Assembly: GCF_001039355.2 (NCBI RefSeq)
Contig: NW_019775608.1
Location: forward strand, 64,001 to 103,737
Direction of reading: 5' to 3'
DNA length: 39,737 nt
Source of the DNA: Lingula anatina
Lineage: Eukaryota > Brachiopoda > Lingulata > Lingulida > Lingulidae
Part shown: in pieces, positions 22,901-34,124 of the stretch
Position numbering within the stretch: position 1 is the stretch's first letter
How the letters are laid out: each line of letters starts with the position of its first letter
Program-made: the position numbers and the translations under genes
Notes under the pieces: generated by a model
Told to the model about the DNA's origin: nothing
Seen by the model: only the letters and a program-made list of their open reading frames with translations
Databases searched by the model: none

Positions 22901-25357
22901 TCAAGACCCCCCCCCTAATTTTCGCTTAAAAATTCCAGGGGCCTCCAATGTTAGAAAGCGTGATGTCTGTGTTTAAGAATAAATGTCAAAAGTGGGTGAT
23001 TAAGAAGAACAAATATGATTAACAGAAGGGAGTCTTCATTAGAAACCATGGCAAAGATGCCAGGAAGTTTATAAAGTTTCCTTCCCCTCCAACTTAGAGC
23101 GCATTCTCAACGAATAAAGCCAGGCTTTACAAAGCCGGTGACCTAAAAATGGCGGACGTACATGAAAGAAAAACCGCCTAATCTTTTAATAGTCTCTCCG
23201 CCTCCCCACACGTCGTCCCTGTGGGGTACAGTAATTAAATCGCGTCTCCGTTCGCCATGCGGAAGCTACCTGAGAAATATTAAGTGCGCATGCTCATCAG
23301 TTAAACTCGTAATGAAGAAAGCATGGCGGCTGAAGGCGATCGAAGGAAAAAAGCTCTTCTGTTCTATTATCTTTGAAAACAGAGACGAAAAAGGAATAAT
23401 TTGACCCGTAGAGCAGCAATGAATCGACTATCTACGGAGATAATATCACCAGAGATATTCACGGAAATATTCATGTTCGGAGCCGAGATTTAATTACTGT
23501 ACCCCGCAGGGACGACGTGTGGGGAGGCGTGTGAGAGGCGGAGAGACTATTAAAAGATTAGGCGGTTTTTCTTTCATGTACGTCCGCCATTTTTAGGTCA
23601 CCGGCTTTGTAAAGCCTGGCTTAATTCGTTGAGAATGCGCTCTTAAATAATGACTGGACCCTAAGTCCTACTTCACTACCTCTGAACATAAATTGGCCCA
23701 ACAATAAGTCTACCTTACAGCAAAACAAGACCCTGCTTAGTATGGTATAAGGTAAATAGTGGCTGAAACTGTACTATTAGCCTTGCAGGCTGTTTTGGTA
23801 AAATCTTTGGAGAGATTAGTTTACTTAGGTCCCTTTATTCTGAAACTTTCTCAAATGTGTCTACATTTGATTTACTCTGGTTTTATCAGTCTTAAGAAAT
23901 CACAGAATGTTCTAAAATAATTTGATTTTATTCTGATAAGTACAATGCTAACTGGTCCTGGAGAGACTACTATTTGATGTGTTGTTTGATGGCTAAGTTT
24001 CCACCTAGCCTGAAGGAAGGCTCATTTTGCTACTCCATTAATGGACAGATTGTTTCGAATGACTCTGGTTGCTTGTGGAACCATGTAGTACAATTATATT
24101 ATCACCTATATAAACTTCATGGCATCTTTGCAATGGTTTCTTATGTAGACCCCTTCTGTTAATCATATTTGTTCTTCTTAATCACCCACTTTTGACATTT
24201 ATTCTTAAACATTTACATCAAGCTTTCTAACATTCTCAATAATAAACAAAGAATGTTCCTGATAAATAAATGACTGGACTGGAAATTTTCAGTATTTCTA
24301 TTTAAAACGATCTATTCCAGTTTGGAACATAATTCGTCCTTTATTCACAAAAGGTATAAAATGATCCTGTTATGACCCTGATGGTAGGTATGCCATTTTC
24401 ACCCTTTCAACAAAAGCTGTGTTCCGCTTGCATGACCCTAAATAAGTACTATTATGTGTTAACTGTCACGAGTCTTGCAGGATGTCAGATTTTGTATGTT
24501 GTATGCTGAGAATAACTTTTCCATAATTTCTTTAAAAATAACCTTATTCTTTGATAGCTCATAAAGAAGGCAAAACACCCCAAGCAAATAAACTGGAACT
24601 TTTTATTTGCCTTAGGTAGTTAGAAGTCTAAAAGCTGCCACTTGATATTCCATAATGACAATATGGTTCTGATTTTGCATAAGAAATGCTGCTTCCTTTA
24701 GGCATTTTAGACCAAACATGCTTGATATGGGTCAGTTAAAGTTTTAAGTGATTGAAAAAAATCCCTGGCTTTTATTTGCAGCAGTTGAAATTTATCTGCT
24801 GTATGAAGAGAATACCAATTGTGTACCTTGTCATGAAAAGAATTATCAGCTACATGCTAATGCACAAGTGTAATGTAGCGTAGATATAATTTATTTTAAA
24901 TGAAATTGTAAGTGCTTGTTTTTTCATTATCATAGATCAGAAGATTGTGCTGACATCCTTATTTATGGGAAATGAGTTTGGAAACATTGACATTAACTTG
25001 ACATTACTTTCTCAATATCAATCAAAAATGCTTTAATGTGATACAGATGAATCTTCACCTAGTTCTCTGAACTTAACACTTGGCAAAAAGTTACTTCTCA
25101 GTGACTTCATTATTGAACACTTAATACGTATGTACTCTTCTTTGTTTTGGCAAAAAGTTGCATAATCCATTACTTCTCAATAACTTCATTAATGAACACT
25201 TAATATGCACTCTTCTTGGTTTTGGCAAAAAGTTGCATTACTTCTCAAGGACTTCATTAATGAACACTTAATATGTTCTCTTCAGGCTCTGGTCCCTTCT
25301 TTATGAGGTTGGTATCAGTCAGGCACTAGCACATGGAGCTCAGCAGCCAATTTGCTT
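16980..25357 (+). CDS. Unidentified spliced gene, partial exon model (copy B)
   Basis: I do not recognise this protein. The start exon is 16965-16999 (ATG at 16980, MPTKLQG, donor GTAAGT, phase 2). Next is 18055-18104 (PVHDCYTLVETLAVYH, donor GTAATT, phase 1). A stronger acceptor at 18025 would need a different upstream phase. Exon 20020-20078 begins TG, completing a Val codon, then reads PWEKKPTHVLNFVTNLQQM. Two later exons join in phase: 24558-24615 (HKEGKTPQANKLELFICL) and 25286-25357 (LWSLLYEVGISQALAHGAQQ), with a TAG two bases after 25357. The link between the third and fourth listed exons is missing; at least one exon is unaccounted for. The encoded pieces look helical and soluble. The gene is divergent from RRP36 and probably shares its promoter. 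Whether it ends near 25361 or continues right is unresolved. Confidence 0.45.
18609..18621. repeat. GA microsatellite (copy B, short allele)
   Basis: A short GA run matching the long array at 5150-5201 of copy A. Confidence 0.85.
22261..22435. mobile_element. Miniature inverted-repeat element, 175 bp (copy B)
   Basis: The counterpart of 8854-9028, the same length and with the same AAA flanks. One change (TTAG to TTTG) damages the right arm. Confidence 0.75.
23097..23642. mobile_element. 546 bp TIR element present only in copy B
   Basis: Inverted arms of 144 bp (23097-23240) and 155 bp (23488-23642) are nearly identical apart from one small indel. Both ends read GAGCGCATTCTCAACG inward. TTA flanks each end (23094-23096 and 23643-23645), and copy A shows the empty site with a single TTA at about 9692-9694. 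Three-base TTA duplication suggests the PIF/Harbinger group. The unique centre is GC-richer than the surroundings. It carries ATG at 23323, 17 codons (MAAEGDRRKKALLFYYL), a TGA, then 38 more open codons to 23490. This could be a leftover of a transposase N-terminus, but that is inference. Confidence 0.85.
23323..23493 (+). pseudogene. Possible transposase N-terminal remnant in the 546 bp element
   Basis: One frame from ATG 23323 reads 17 codons, TGA at 23374-23376, then 38 codons to TAA at 23491-23493. The first part is basic then hydrophobic (RRKKALLFYYL). The second is Arg-rich then acidic/hydrophobic. That pattern resembles starts of Harbinger-type transposases, but no catalytic DDE motif is present and similarity is impressionistic. 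A host exon captured by the element is another possibility. Confidence 0.3.
25082..25285. repeat. Three tandem units before an exon (copy B)
   Basis: The same array as 11132-11323. Copy B units carry small extra insertions (near 25127 and 25163). The last unit again supplies the TTCTCTTCAG acceptor. Confidence 0.85.
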
Positions 25358-25569
25358 GTAGTTGTTGGACATGACACATGCAGCAGGCAAGTGATGCAAA
25401 TAACATGGAAATGACAGTACCAAGTGGTCTTTGCAATGATGTGGTAAATCCCCCCTCTTCATCCTTCAGCAGCTTGGCCACAAATACACATCACAGGTAT
25501 TTTCTAAAATGATAAAACAGATTTTGCAATCCCTGATTAATTTGATATATTTGTGTCACATGTACAGAT

Positions 25570-25572
<3 letters not shown>

Positions 25573-25600
<28 letters not shown>
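25573..25600. repeat. CT microsatellite (copy B)
   Basis: The counterpart of 11610-11642. Homology between the copies ends about 22 bases later. Confidence 0.93.
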
Positions 25601-25658
25601 TGTTTATTAAGTGTAACACTGACTCGAGGATGTTTTTAATTTGTTATCCATTTTGTTA

Positions 25659-25684
25659 TGTACAGACACAGATGTGTCTGTACA
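25659..25684. repeat. Perfect 26 bp palindrome
   Basis: Twelve-base arms TGTACAGACACA and TGTGTCTGTACA surround GA. The left half with its flank also occurs at about 6927-6943. It lies just right of the end of copy B homology. Confidence 0.8.
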
Positions 25685-26440
25685 TAAAGCTGTCACCTGG
25701 GCCCGTCACCTGTGTCTGTCGATGCGTCGTTGCCATCATCACCGTTGCTGTGCACTTTCACCGATAGCACAATAAGTGGAAAACCTTTTTACCTTTTGGC
25801 TTAAAACTTTCAGAACTGATGAATATTCATCAAATGTCATGTTTTCAAAAGTTATGCTGTTTTTACGCTTTTTTCAGCATGTATGCACCTCTGATAACAC
25901 ATATCAAAGGGAACTGATGGCCTATTGTCTTGAAACTCACAAGAGTGATCACTCTTAACAAAATACAGGTCGAGTTTTAAACTCAGCTTGATCGGACCAT
26001 TTTGACAAAAGTTATGCTGCTTTTCCACTTTTTCAGCCTAGTTTTTCCACCATTATACCGATTACATGAAAACCATGTAATATTTTGCTTAAAAACCCAG
26101 ATTCAATCATTCATGGTGTTCAGAATCTCAGAATGGAGCATACTGGAAATTTTTGTTATTTGATCATATAAAAATGAAAGTAAATGGGTTAATTTGTTTT
26201 ATGTAAAAAAGTGTTAAAAATGGGAAAAACTCATTTCAGTACAGTTATCTCTTGTTCAGCAGTTGCCTTTTATCAAAAAATACAGTGTTCAATGGTGAAA
26301 ATTATATTTGAAATACTCCTACAGGTGGTGTTGTCTTTTTAATTTTTGTTTTGTTTTGTTTTTTATAGAGTTTAGGAGTTGTGCTATATCAAAAAGTACA
26401 ACAACATAATGTACATTGGTGAGAATAGAAAGTGAAATAC

Positions 26441-26780
26441 TCCAAAACTGGCAAAGATACGTCCAAATTAGTATTGAATTTTTCAATAAGAAGTCATATA
26501 TTGGCAATATAACTGTGACCTTTGATTTTACATTTGACTTACTTTTCCCTCTGAACTGAACTTTGAAAAACTTCTGATCCTGATATCTCCAAAACGGGCA
26601 GAGAGATGCCCATAGTTACTATTGAACTTGAATAGGAAGCCATTTATTTGCAATCTTACTGTGACATTAAATTTTATATTTGACCTACTTTTCACCATGA
26701 ACTGAACTTCGCATATTTTACAGAACCTATTTCTCCATAACTAAAAAAATGATGTCCATAGCTACCTTTAAACTTGAATG
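26441..26780. repeat. Degenerate tandem repeat, about 145 bp period
   Basis: About 2.3 units. Blocks from about 26443, 26586 and 26732 each contain a CTCCAAAAC-like start, a TAGTATTGAA/TTACTATTGAACTT-like middle, an ACTGTGAC step and a CTGAACTGAACTT-like end. The third is incomplete. This may be satellite-like or the inner repeats of a transposon. Confidence 0.7.
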
Positions 26781-27207
26781 AGGTTAATCTCTCTGAAGTG
26801 AAATTTTGGGTGGCATTATCTTGTCAGACCTGCAATGTTCATATTTCAGCAGACCAATGGGCCAGAATTTTTGATAGGTGTGCAGGTATGCTTCAGGTGA
26901 ACTTCTATTTTAGGGGTTTTTATTAATTTTACGATCTGAACTGGAAAGAAAGAGAAGCTTTGTGTGATAGAAATTACTTTGAGACATGTTCAAAAGCTCG
27001 CTAGGTCCCTTTAAATTGATATGTAACCGATGGCCAACTGTATGCATGCTTCAATTAAGTGTGGAAAAACCCTGTTTTGAAGTTTGAATTAATGCATAGC
27101 TGATTGTTAGAGGTGTAGGAAGAACATACCAATCATGTCCCATTTGTAACCAAGATGCCAAGGCACCAAGATTGAATCAAGACTGCATTACAAAGAATCT
27201 CTTAGAA

Positions 27208-27288
27208 ATGGTTCCTTTATTATTTTGAAATATGCATGAAACTGTCATATGGTTCTTTTATTATTTAGAAATATGCATGAAACTGTCA
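27208..27288. repeat. Tandem repeat, 2 x about 41 bp
   Basis: Two units starting ATGGTTC at 27208 and 27249 share GAAATATGCATGAAACTGTC. Only a few mismatches separate them. Confidence 0.85.
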
Positions 27289-27769
27289 AACAACCGTGAT
27301 TAAAGGTGATATTTCTTTCAGTATATTTTTAGATATAGAAAATTCCCTTCATTGGCATTATTATAAATATGTATGAATTATGTCCAATATGCAGGTGACT
27401 TTTTATCTAGAAAGGGCAGCAGAACTTTTGTATTTTTACAAAAATTTAAAAATTGGGTCAGCTTTCAGGAGGTTCGAAAATGTTTTCTGACATCTGAAAT
27501 CTGGCATTCGCATTTAAATGATAAAAAATACTTAAAATAAAATAAAGATTAATTACTTTAATTAATTAATTAGAATTAATGCACCAACAGCAGAATGACC
27601 TTAAGTAAATGCACGACTAAATTTAACAGCCACGCAAGCCTGAAAACTTGTTAGAAAGTTAGACTGGGATGAGCAAAAAGTTCATGTCAGGGTCCCTTCA
27701 TATCAATAGTGCCCTGCAAAAGTTACTCATTCCAAATCTCTCCAAGCAACCTGAATTCTTTTAAACACT

Positions 27770-27869
27770 TAACTCATGGAAATTTACATAAATTTCAACT
27801 ACAAATAGGAAAAAAGAAGTAACTCATGGAAATTTACATAAATTTCAACTACAAATAGGAAAAAAGAAG
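27770..27869. repeat. Exact tandem repeat, 2 x 50 bp
   Basis: The unit TAACTCATGG...AAAAAGAAG is repeated without any change at 27770-27819 and 27820-27869, which implies a recent origin. Confidence 0.95.
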
Positions 27870-29880
27870 AATAAGATTAGCTTCTAGTAATGCAGAAGGC
27901 TACCCAACTGTCATAAAGATAATCTCTTTTTAAATTACTTTTTTTTTTATGCCCTGCAATACTGCATTGCCTGGTTGAGCATCATCTTTAAAAAATTTAT
28001 AGATGATGTGTCTTTTGCTACTACCTTTGGCATAGCAGAATAGCAGACCTTCAAAACAGCAAACCTTTCAAACATAGCTACATGCCCTGTAATAGGTCAT
28101 CTATCCAAGAGTTGTTTATTTGTATTTAACAGACATGGGGCAGATAGTTTTAGGACAGTTTAAATTGTAATAATAAACTACACTGAATGTTACTAAGATC
28201 ATTCTTTGTAAGTTATATTGTCATTGGCTAATGGATAATTGAAACATATTAATTTTTCACTTAGTACTTCTGTAGCATATATAAAGAGGCGATGATATTT
28301 TCTTTGCCAGCAGGATAGGCAATTAATATTCTTGGAAAATAAGCAAAAGGTCTTAGAGTGGAGGACAAAAAAGGTTGTACTTGCACACCAATCGTTATGG
28401 CATCGAAACACATCTGTTACAACATGAAGTACAAGAATGTGGCAAATCTGGTGGCAGGACCATATTGTTTATTTATGATAGGAGTGCTGTATCATGGCTA
28501 CATCAAACCTTGGGTTCTCATGGGTATCATATGTAAAACAGGCCTGCCTTGCACAGTGTGAGTTTTGATAGATGATCAGTGTGTGTTGATTTCTATGCAA
28601 TGTTGGCTTAAGTTATGTCATCCAGATGGTAACTGCTCTCCAGACCATGCATGCATTGCTGGGTCTCCATGTTGTGTGGCGCAGTGGTTTAGACCAATTA
28701 TATATATTTGACTTCCAGTATAAGTGAACTGGCACGTGCTTCACACAGAAACACACAAAGTATTGAAAAGGAAATTCATAAATCTGAATTTAAAAAAAAA
28801 AAACACTAGTACTAAATCTAAGTTTTAAGTGTATTCAGAGCTATGGCTTTTTTCATGGACAGACATGATTTGTTTGGATGTTTAGCCATCACTAGTGTCT
28901 ATCATTGCCATTGGTGTCACCATGCACTTACATGGGTTGTTTGCTTGTAAATACAACAAAAAGAAAATTATGCTACAAATGATTCTCAAACTTACATAAT
29001 GATTAAAATGACTAAAATTCAGCTTGAGTTGGAAAACCAGACCAATTGGATAATTTTTTGAAGGGATGAACTTTTCTGGCACATTTGGGGTTAAAAAATT
29101 TTAATTCCTGACTGTCCACAGTAAATACTTGAAAATTGTTGGTGATTAAGCTGTTCATCATTATGTTACATTGCATCAAAATTGACAAATGCTATTTTAT
29201 GCACTTTCATCATAAACACAAGAAAAAGAAAATTAATTATTCTCTAACTAAAGAATGATACATAGGATTAACGTAAAGTTCAAGTTTGAAAACATCCAGA
29301 TTGGATTTTTTTAAAATTTCTGTAATGCATTCAGTAGTTTTGGTCTTGCATTTAGAGTAATTGCTTAGTTTGGGATTTGGTATCAAGACCCTCATTTCCT
29401 CCCACGAAGAGGTTATATTCTGCTTACAGCTAGTAGGCTTGTTTGTGGATTTGTTTGTCTGTGTGCAGCATTACCCAAAAAGTAATCAACAGATTTTAAT
29501 GAAGTTTTCAGGATAGGTCACAAATGGGCCAATGAAATAATGATTAGATTTTGGTGATAGCAAACCTTCATCATAGCGAACCTTCGTCATAGCAGACCTT
29601 GGTCATAACAAACATTTTTCATAACGAACATTAGCCATTTAGAAATGCAACTTATTTTGTTTGCACCAGAGAATTACTTTTATTGATGGAATTTAGAATT
29701 ACAGATAACCCTGATTTAAAAAAAAGTATGCTGGAAACTTACTTATAGGTACTATATATGGGATTAAACTGCGCAAATGTCTTTTCCTTGGTTGGAAAAA
29801 AGCAATTTTCACCCACACATTGAATCATTGTGCAACTTGTCCCTGTATGGGATCAGCTCTGAATTTCAAGGTCCACTATT

Positions 29881-30030
29881 GCTAGTCTGGTAAATGCTGA
29901 AAAACGCTCTAAAATGGACTTATTTTTTTCTGACCTATTTCCTGAGGGTTTGCTGTTAGCCATTCCCAAGTGTTGCTACCTCAACAAATGCAGGTATAAT
30001 CATGCTGTAGTATATAATTAGTTGGGATTT
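29881..30030. repeat. Dispersed repeat, first copy
   Basis: Diverged similarity to 31424-31560: a CTGAAAA.CGCTCTAAAATGG-like start, a run of T with TCTGA, GGGTTTGCTGTT, and AATCATGCTGTA towards the end. Confidence 0.5.
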
Positions 30031-30767
30031 TTTTTTTTTTTTTTTTGATGCACTGTGCCTTGTGTGATATTTCTAGGGGAGAGTGAATACTATGTTATCA
30101 TATTTTTTTTCATGTAAGACAAATAATTTGCTGAGAGTTCAGCAGCACAAAACCTAATGTCTAAGTTAACATGTAGGACTTATGAGAGAAATTTACTTTA
30201 TAAATATTGTTTTTATTATATTAAAGTTTAAATTTTGCTGAGGTAGTAGACAATGATTTGCATACAATATCTCAGACTTGTTGTGTAGAACTGCATACTG
30301 CTGCATACTGTGATGACGAAGTAAATGTCAAGTGATGCAGCTTCACACAAGACATTTAGTGAGTGAGCATAAAATCCTTCCCAACTCACTCAAGTATTAT
30401 GCGTCAATGAACGTCAGTAACAAGGGTCCCAGTAACATGGACTATTTTTAAAGCTCATTTTAACTTCTTTTGGACGTGAAAAGAACATGCTTAGTTGTGC
30501 TTGTGCCAACTGTTTGAACCTCCGTCTGTTTGTCCCCACTTTACCTGGAAAGGAGCCATATGAATTCACCCCTTTTTGGTACCGATGGCCGAAAATCGGA
30601 CATCTTGCTCATGGGCTACTATGACTTCAGTCTTTTGTAGAGAAGATGTTTAGAAGGGACAACAAAGGAATCTAGTATACTAATAGGGTTGAGATGGAAT
30701 ATCAGTTGTTTAACTAGAATATTCCACCTAAAAGCCAAATATCAACATGGAAATATATGCACCCTAA

Positions 30768-30933
30768 GGCTTCGTTCACATGCAATGTCTATTTTCTATT
30801 TCTTATAGTAACTTATAGTAACTGGCTCGCGCTGCCAGTAATTACGCCGCGGGATATTCAGTGCACAGACCGTGATCATAAGACATACCGAAAATAGAAA
30901 ATAGAAAATAGACATTGCATGTGAACGAAGCCC
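30768..30933. mobile_element. Miniature TIR element, about 166 bp
   Basis: The inverted ends share GGCTTCGTTCACATGCAATG and then TCTATTTTCTATTT. TAA stands on both sides (30765-30767 and 30934-30936), a Harbinger-type 3 bp duplication. The left end has lost one G. The core contains GGCTCGCGCTGCCAGTAATT, seen again at 31919. Confidence 0.8.
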
Positions 30934-31423
30934 TAAGTCTATTTAAACTAAGAGAAAAGGTTCTTTTTGAGTACTTGTGAACTCTTGAAGATTTAATCTC
31001 TCAGTGCAAGCGTAATTTGAGATCATTTTTATCATAGATCATCACAAAATTGCGGTTTTCGAAAGTTTAGAACTGTAACCTCCTCTTGAGATTTAAATTT
31101 ATTAATTTCTTTGGCCTATCCAATGCTTGATGTCCTACTGTATTTTAGTGCAAGAATTACCAAATTTCTGACTTCAACAAACTGAAAACTTACATAATTG
31201 AAAACTGGGGAGATGTATGCAAGAATGACTGAAAGAGGAATGATTTAGGAAATCTTTCACAATATCACTAATGTAACCCTCAGTGAAAAAAAAAAAAAAA
31301 GATGCATTGCTAGTGGGGTGACTTTCCTGAGAGAGACTGAAGTGGATGATGTCTGCTGTTGATTTTGCTTCTTCTCTTTATTTTCAAGTGAAAACGCCCC
31401 TTATAGTCCTTAAAGGGGCCAGC

Positions 31424-31560
31424 TCTATATCCCCTAGTTATTCTGAAAATGCTCTAAAATCGACGAAGTTTTTGTCTGATGTTGCCATTCTGAAGGGTTG
31501 CTGTTCCCCAGAAAAGCTATTCCTAAGATAGAAGAATCATGCTGTAACATAGAATTAGTC
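31424..31560. repeat. Dispersed repeat, second copy
   Basis: A diverged direct copy of 29881-30030, with CTGAAAATGCTCTAAAATCG, GGGTTGCTGTT and AATCATGCTGTAA in the same order. Confidence 0.5.
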
Positions 31561-31667
31561 GTAAGCCTTAGTCTTAAAAAAGGCATTAAATATGAGATGT
31601 CTTTTGATACTAAAATTCAACCCCCAATACTGTGTAAAGAACAACAACAAGGCAATTTGAAAAGGTA

Positions 31668-32441
31668 AGGGCTCGACAGTAACGTTTTCAGCAACTTGCC
31701 CAAAGGGCAGGTGGCTGACAAAATATACTTGCTCGAACTGGAAACTCACTTGCCCCAATGTTACACGGCTGCTGCTAACACAAAAAAATCATTTTCTTAG
31801 TGTGTATCTTGTCTCTAATGAACCGATGAACTCCACAGCTTAGAGATACTACTGCGCATGTGTAAAGGTATCAGAATCTCCTCCGAGCACAGCAGAGAGT
31901 TAATTACAGCTTTGTATAAGTAACTGGCTCGCGCTGCCAGTAATTACGCCGCGGGATATTCAGGGCACAGACCGTGATCACTAAACATACCGCAAATAGA
32001 AAATAGAATTTCCATGTGAATGCAGCCTTTGTTACTGCTGCCTAGTAAACAAAGAAAAAAAAATTGTTTGAGGGAAAATATTTACCTGCTTAGTTTAGAA
32101 ACCATGTCTATAAGTTTATGTCACATGATGTCATGCCAAAACAAACCTGTACATTTTATATTACTATTTTATAAACTATAGTTTGCAGGTGCAAACCAGT
32201 CGAGTAAGAGTGAATGCTATTGGACAGCTTACTGCTGAATGAAGCACTATTGACAAATGAGAAGGCACAAGGGAAGATGTTCAAAGATAAGATAGCCAAG
32301 TCCACACGCAAATCACGCGAGGTTTTGATTCAACATGACGATTTATGATAAATTCTTCATTCTTCTGCTTTATTAAATCACTTGCCCGAAATCGATGTAT
32401 ACCCATCCGGGGCAATCGAACAGTCCTTAATGTCAAGCCCT
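31668..32441. mobile_element. Candidate TIR element, about 0.77 kb
   Basis: The left end AGGGCTCGACAGTAA is matched in inverse orientation by the right end (AGGGCTTGACATTAA on the minus strand). ACTTGCCC motifs in opposite orientations lie inside both ends. No clear target duplication or transposase was found. It would have been hit by the truncated element at 31919. Confidence 0.45.
31919..32027. mobile_element. Truncated second copy of the 30768 element
   Basis: It repeats the core (GGCTCGCGCTGCCAGTAATT through GCACAGACCGTGATCA) almost exactly, then a diverged right end. The left terminal repeat is missing. It lies inside a larger candidate element (31668-32441). Confidence 0.75.
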
Positions 32442-32897
32442 GAATATTGTTTATATATATTCTTTAACATGACTTATTGCCAAATTATAGTAATCATATA
32501 GACTTAATATATCATGTTGATTTCAGTGTGACATTCATTTATTCATCACTGAAGAAGTGAATTTTACATATATATTTAACAAATTTTTCTGTTAGTTCAA
32601 TTCGGGTTCTTACTGCTGCTCATGAGGTATATTTTGGAACAGTGGGCCTTTGAAATAGCTAATCTTAGGAGCAGCAAACACTCAAACCAGCAGGCCCTCG
32701 TAATAGCAGACCTTTTGAATATAGCTACACTCCCTATGTAAATATCAAGAGTAGCAGTCATAATTGTCACACTGTCATATTGCATTTTGAGCTTGTTAAA
32801 TAATCGGGTCAAAAAGGTCCTATATATACCATTACCTCATTGGTCAAGTTAATTAGACAAGTCAAAAATATGTATGATGAGCATATGTTTTGTCTTA

Positions 32898-33082
32898 GGG
32901 CCCATTCCATATGAAACTATCTGCCTTGTTTTCCAACATACTCGTATAATTACCAGCTTTACTGTATTCTACTCAACACCAGGAGCAGACTTGTTAATCT
33001 GCTAATCTGACTGGATTCAGAAACAGTCCTTGCAGAGTTGGATTGATCTACGTAGATTGATAGTGTCATTGGGGATGGGCCT
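32898..33082. mobile_element. Miniature TIR element, about 185 bp
   Basis: The inverted ends share GGCCCAT(C/T)CC and then AATGA/TATGA and ACTATC motifs. The flanks are TTA on the left and TCA on the right, a possible decayed 3 bp duplication. No coding capacity. Confidence 0.6.
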
Positions 33083-34124
33083 TCATAAAAGGTAACAAAG
33101 GGTGTAGTGCTAAAATGTCCATCTGGACAAAAACTTGATCAAACCAGTTACAGCATGCCGTGTCATGGTCATTAAGCATTGTTTTGTTCAGACAGACATA
33201 AAAATCTGATGTTTCATTTAATCATCTTTTATTGTCAACACTTTTAGTTGTATTTATACCATGTGCTGAAAAACAATCAGTTTCGCACACATTGGCACAC
33301 ATTTTACTGAGCAATGTGGGAGTAGATGCTGGTGAGTCAGTGCCCAAACTCAGTTTTTTTTTCTTATCAGAAAGTTTATTAATGGATTGTACATCAAACT
33401 CATAGAAGTGTATATACTGAAGGCTTTAAGTTTGGGTTAAGAGAAGTTTTCTAATGTTAATTTTATGTTAATTTATGAATATAATAACTTTTTTCTAAGT
33501 AATAATATCCTTCAGGAATTCACAGGTACCAAAGATGAAATTTAAATCTTGGTATAAATTGACCCAAGTACACATTTTTAGGCTGATTTTGGACATTTTG
33601 GTTGAACATTTTTGGCAATACATACCTAAAAATATGTAATGAAAGTGATGGATCGTGGTTGTGGTTATTATAGTTCTTATAAGAAAAAAATTAATGTTCA
33701 TACTTACATACATACATGTATGAATGTTTTTGTTTTTGTTTTTTTTTTTCAACCAGGAAAGGATTTTACAAAAGTTAGTAAGATGACCTTTTCACTGAAA
33801 AACATTACCAAGTTTTAAATTGAAACCAGCAGTCAAAATAGTTCCTGTTTGTTTCATAATCTAATTATGACCCTCCCTAAAGCTAAAGAAAGTACCCTTC
33901 ATTAATTTAAACCAAGAAGATACACAATGTTATCTACAATGTTTATTTGCTCTCAGGCATTCAGCCAATAAGGACACCAAATCACCATTTCTTCAGCCTA
34001 GTTTACATTTTTAGTCTGACCTGATGGGGAAGTGGTCATTTCTTACTGCTGGGCCAGACATAGTGGTGCGGTGCGCATGGCAGCAAGTGGTCACAAGTGC
34101 CTCAAGACAGTATGAGCAAAGTAT

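Larger units (their letters stand above)
22199..23661. mobile_element. Harbinger-like TIR element with nested 546 bp insertion (copy B)
   Basis: This is the same element as 8793-9710, with TAA on both sides. It is enlarged by an insertion at 23097-23642 placed inside its right terminal repeat, so that repeat is split in this copy. Confidence 0.62.
22947..24234. repeat. Long inverted-repeat pair (copy B)
   Basis: The counterpart of 9545-10283, with the 546 bp insertion sitting between the arms. The arms are 22947-23070 and about 24107-24234. Confidence 0.68.
14434..25622. repeat. Copy B of the large direct duplication
   Basis: This is the second copy of the segment at 1-11664. The offset is about 14.43 kb at the start, about 13.4 kb after the copy A-specific block, and about 13.95 kb after the copy B-specific insertion. 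Homology stops at the shared bases just after the CT repeat (25600-25622), exactly where copy A meets the N. Left of 14434 the sequence continues with RRP36 exons and intron whose counterparts in copy A would lie outside the window. Confidence 0.95.
25623..30764. other. Repeat-rich stretch without recognised exons
   Basis: Apart from the tandem repeats listed separately, I see only AT-rich sequence with diverged dispersed repeats. One theme, TAGCAGACCTT with flanking variants, occurs near 28018-28090, 29555-29640 and again at 32640-32740. A plus-strand frame at 28358-28561 has no splice or family support. The stretch could be intron of the plus-strand gene or intergenic. Confidence 0.5.

Noticed and set aside
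28674-28735. tRNA-like A-box (TGGCGCAGTGG), with a similar motif near 35078
   Set aside because: No acceptor stem or good B-box follows at the right distance. At most a decayed SINE trace.
33281-33331. Possible plus-strand exon (SHTLAHILLSNVGVDA) with donor GTGAGT
   Set aside because: The acceptor tract is weak, there is no neighbour exon in phase and no recognised family.
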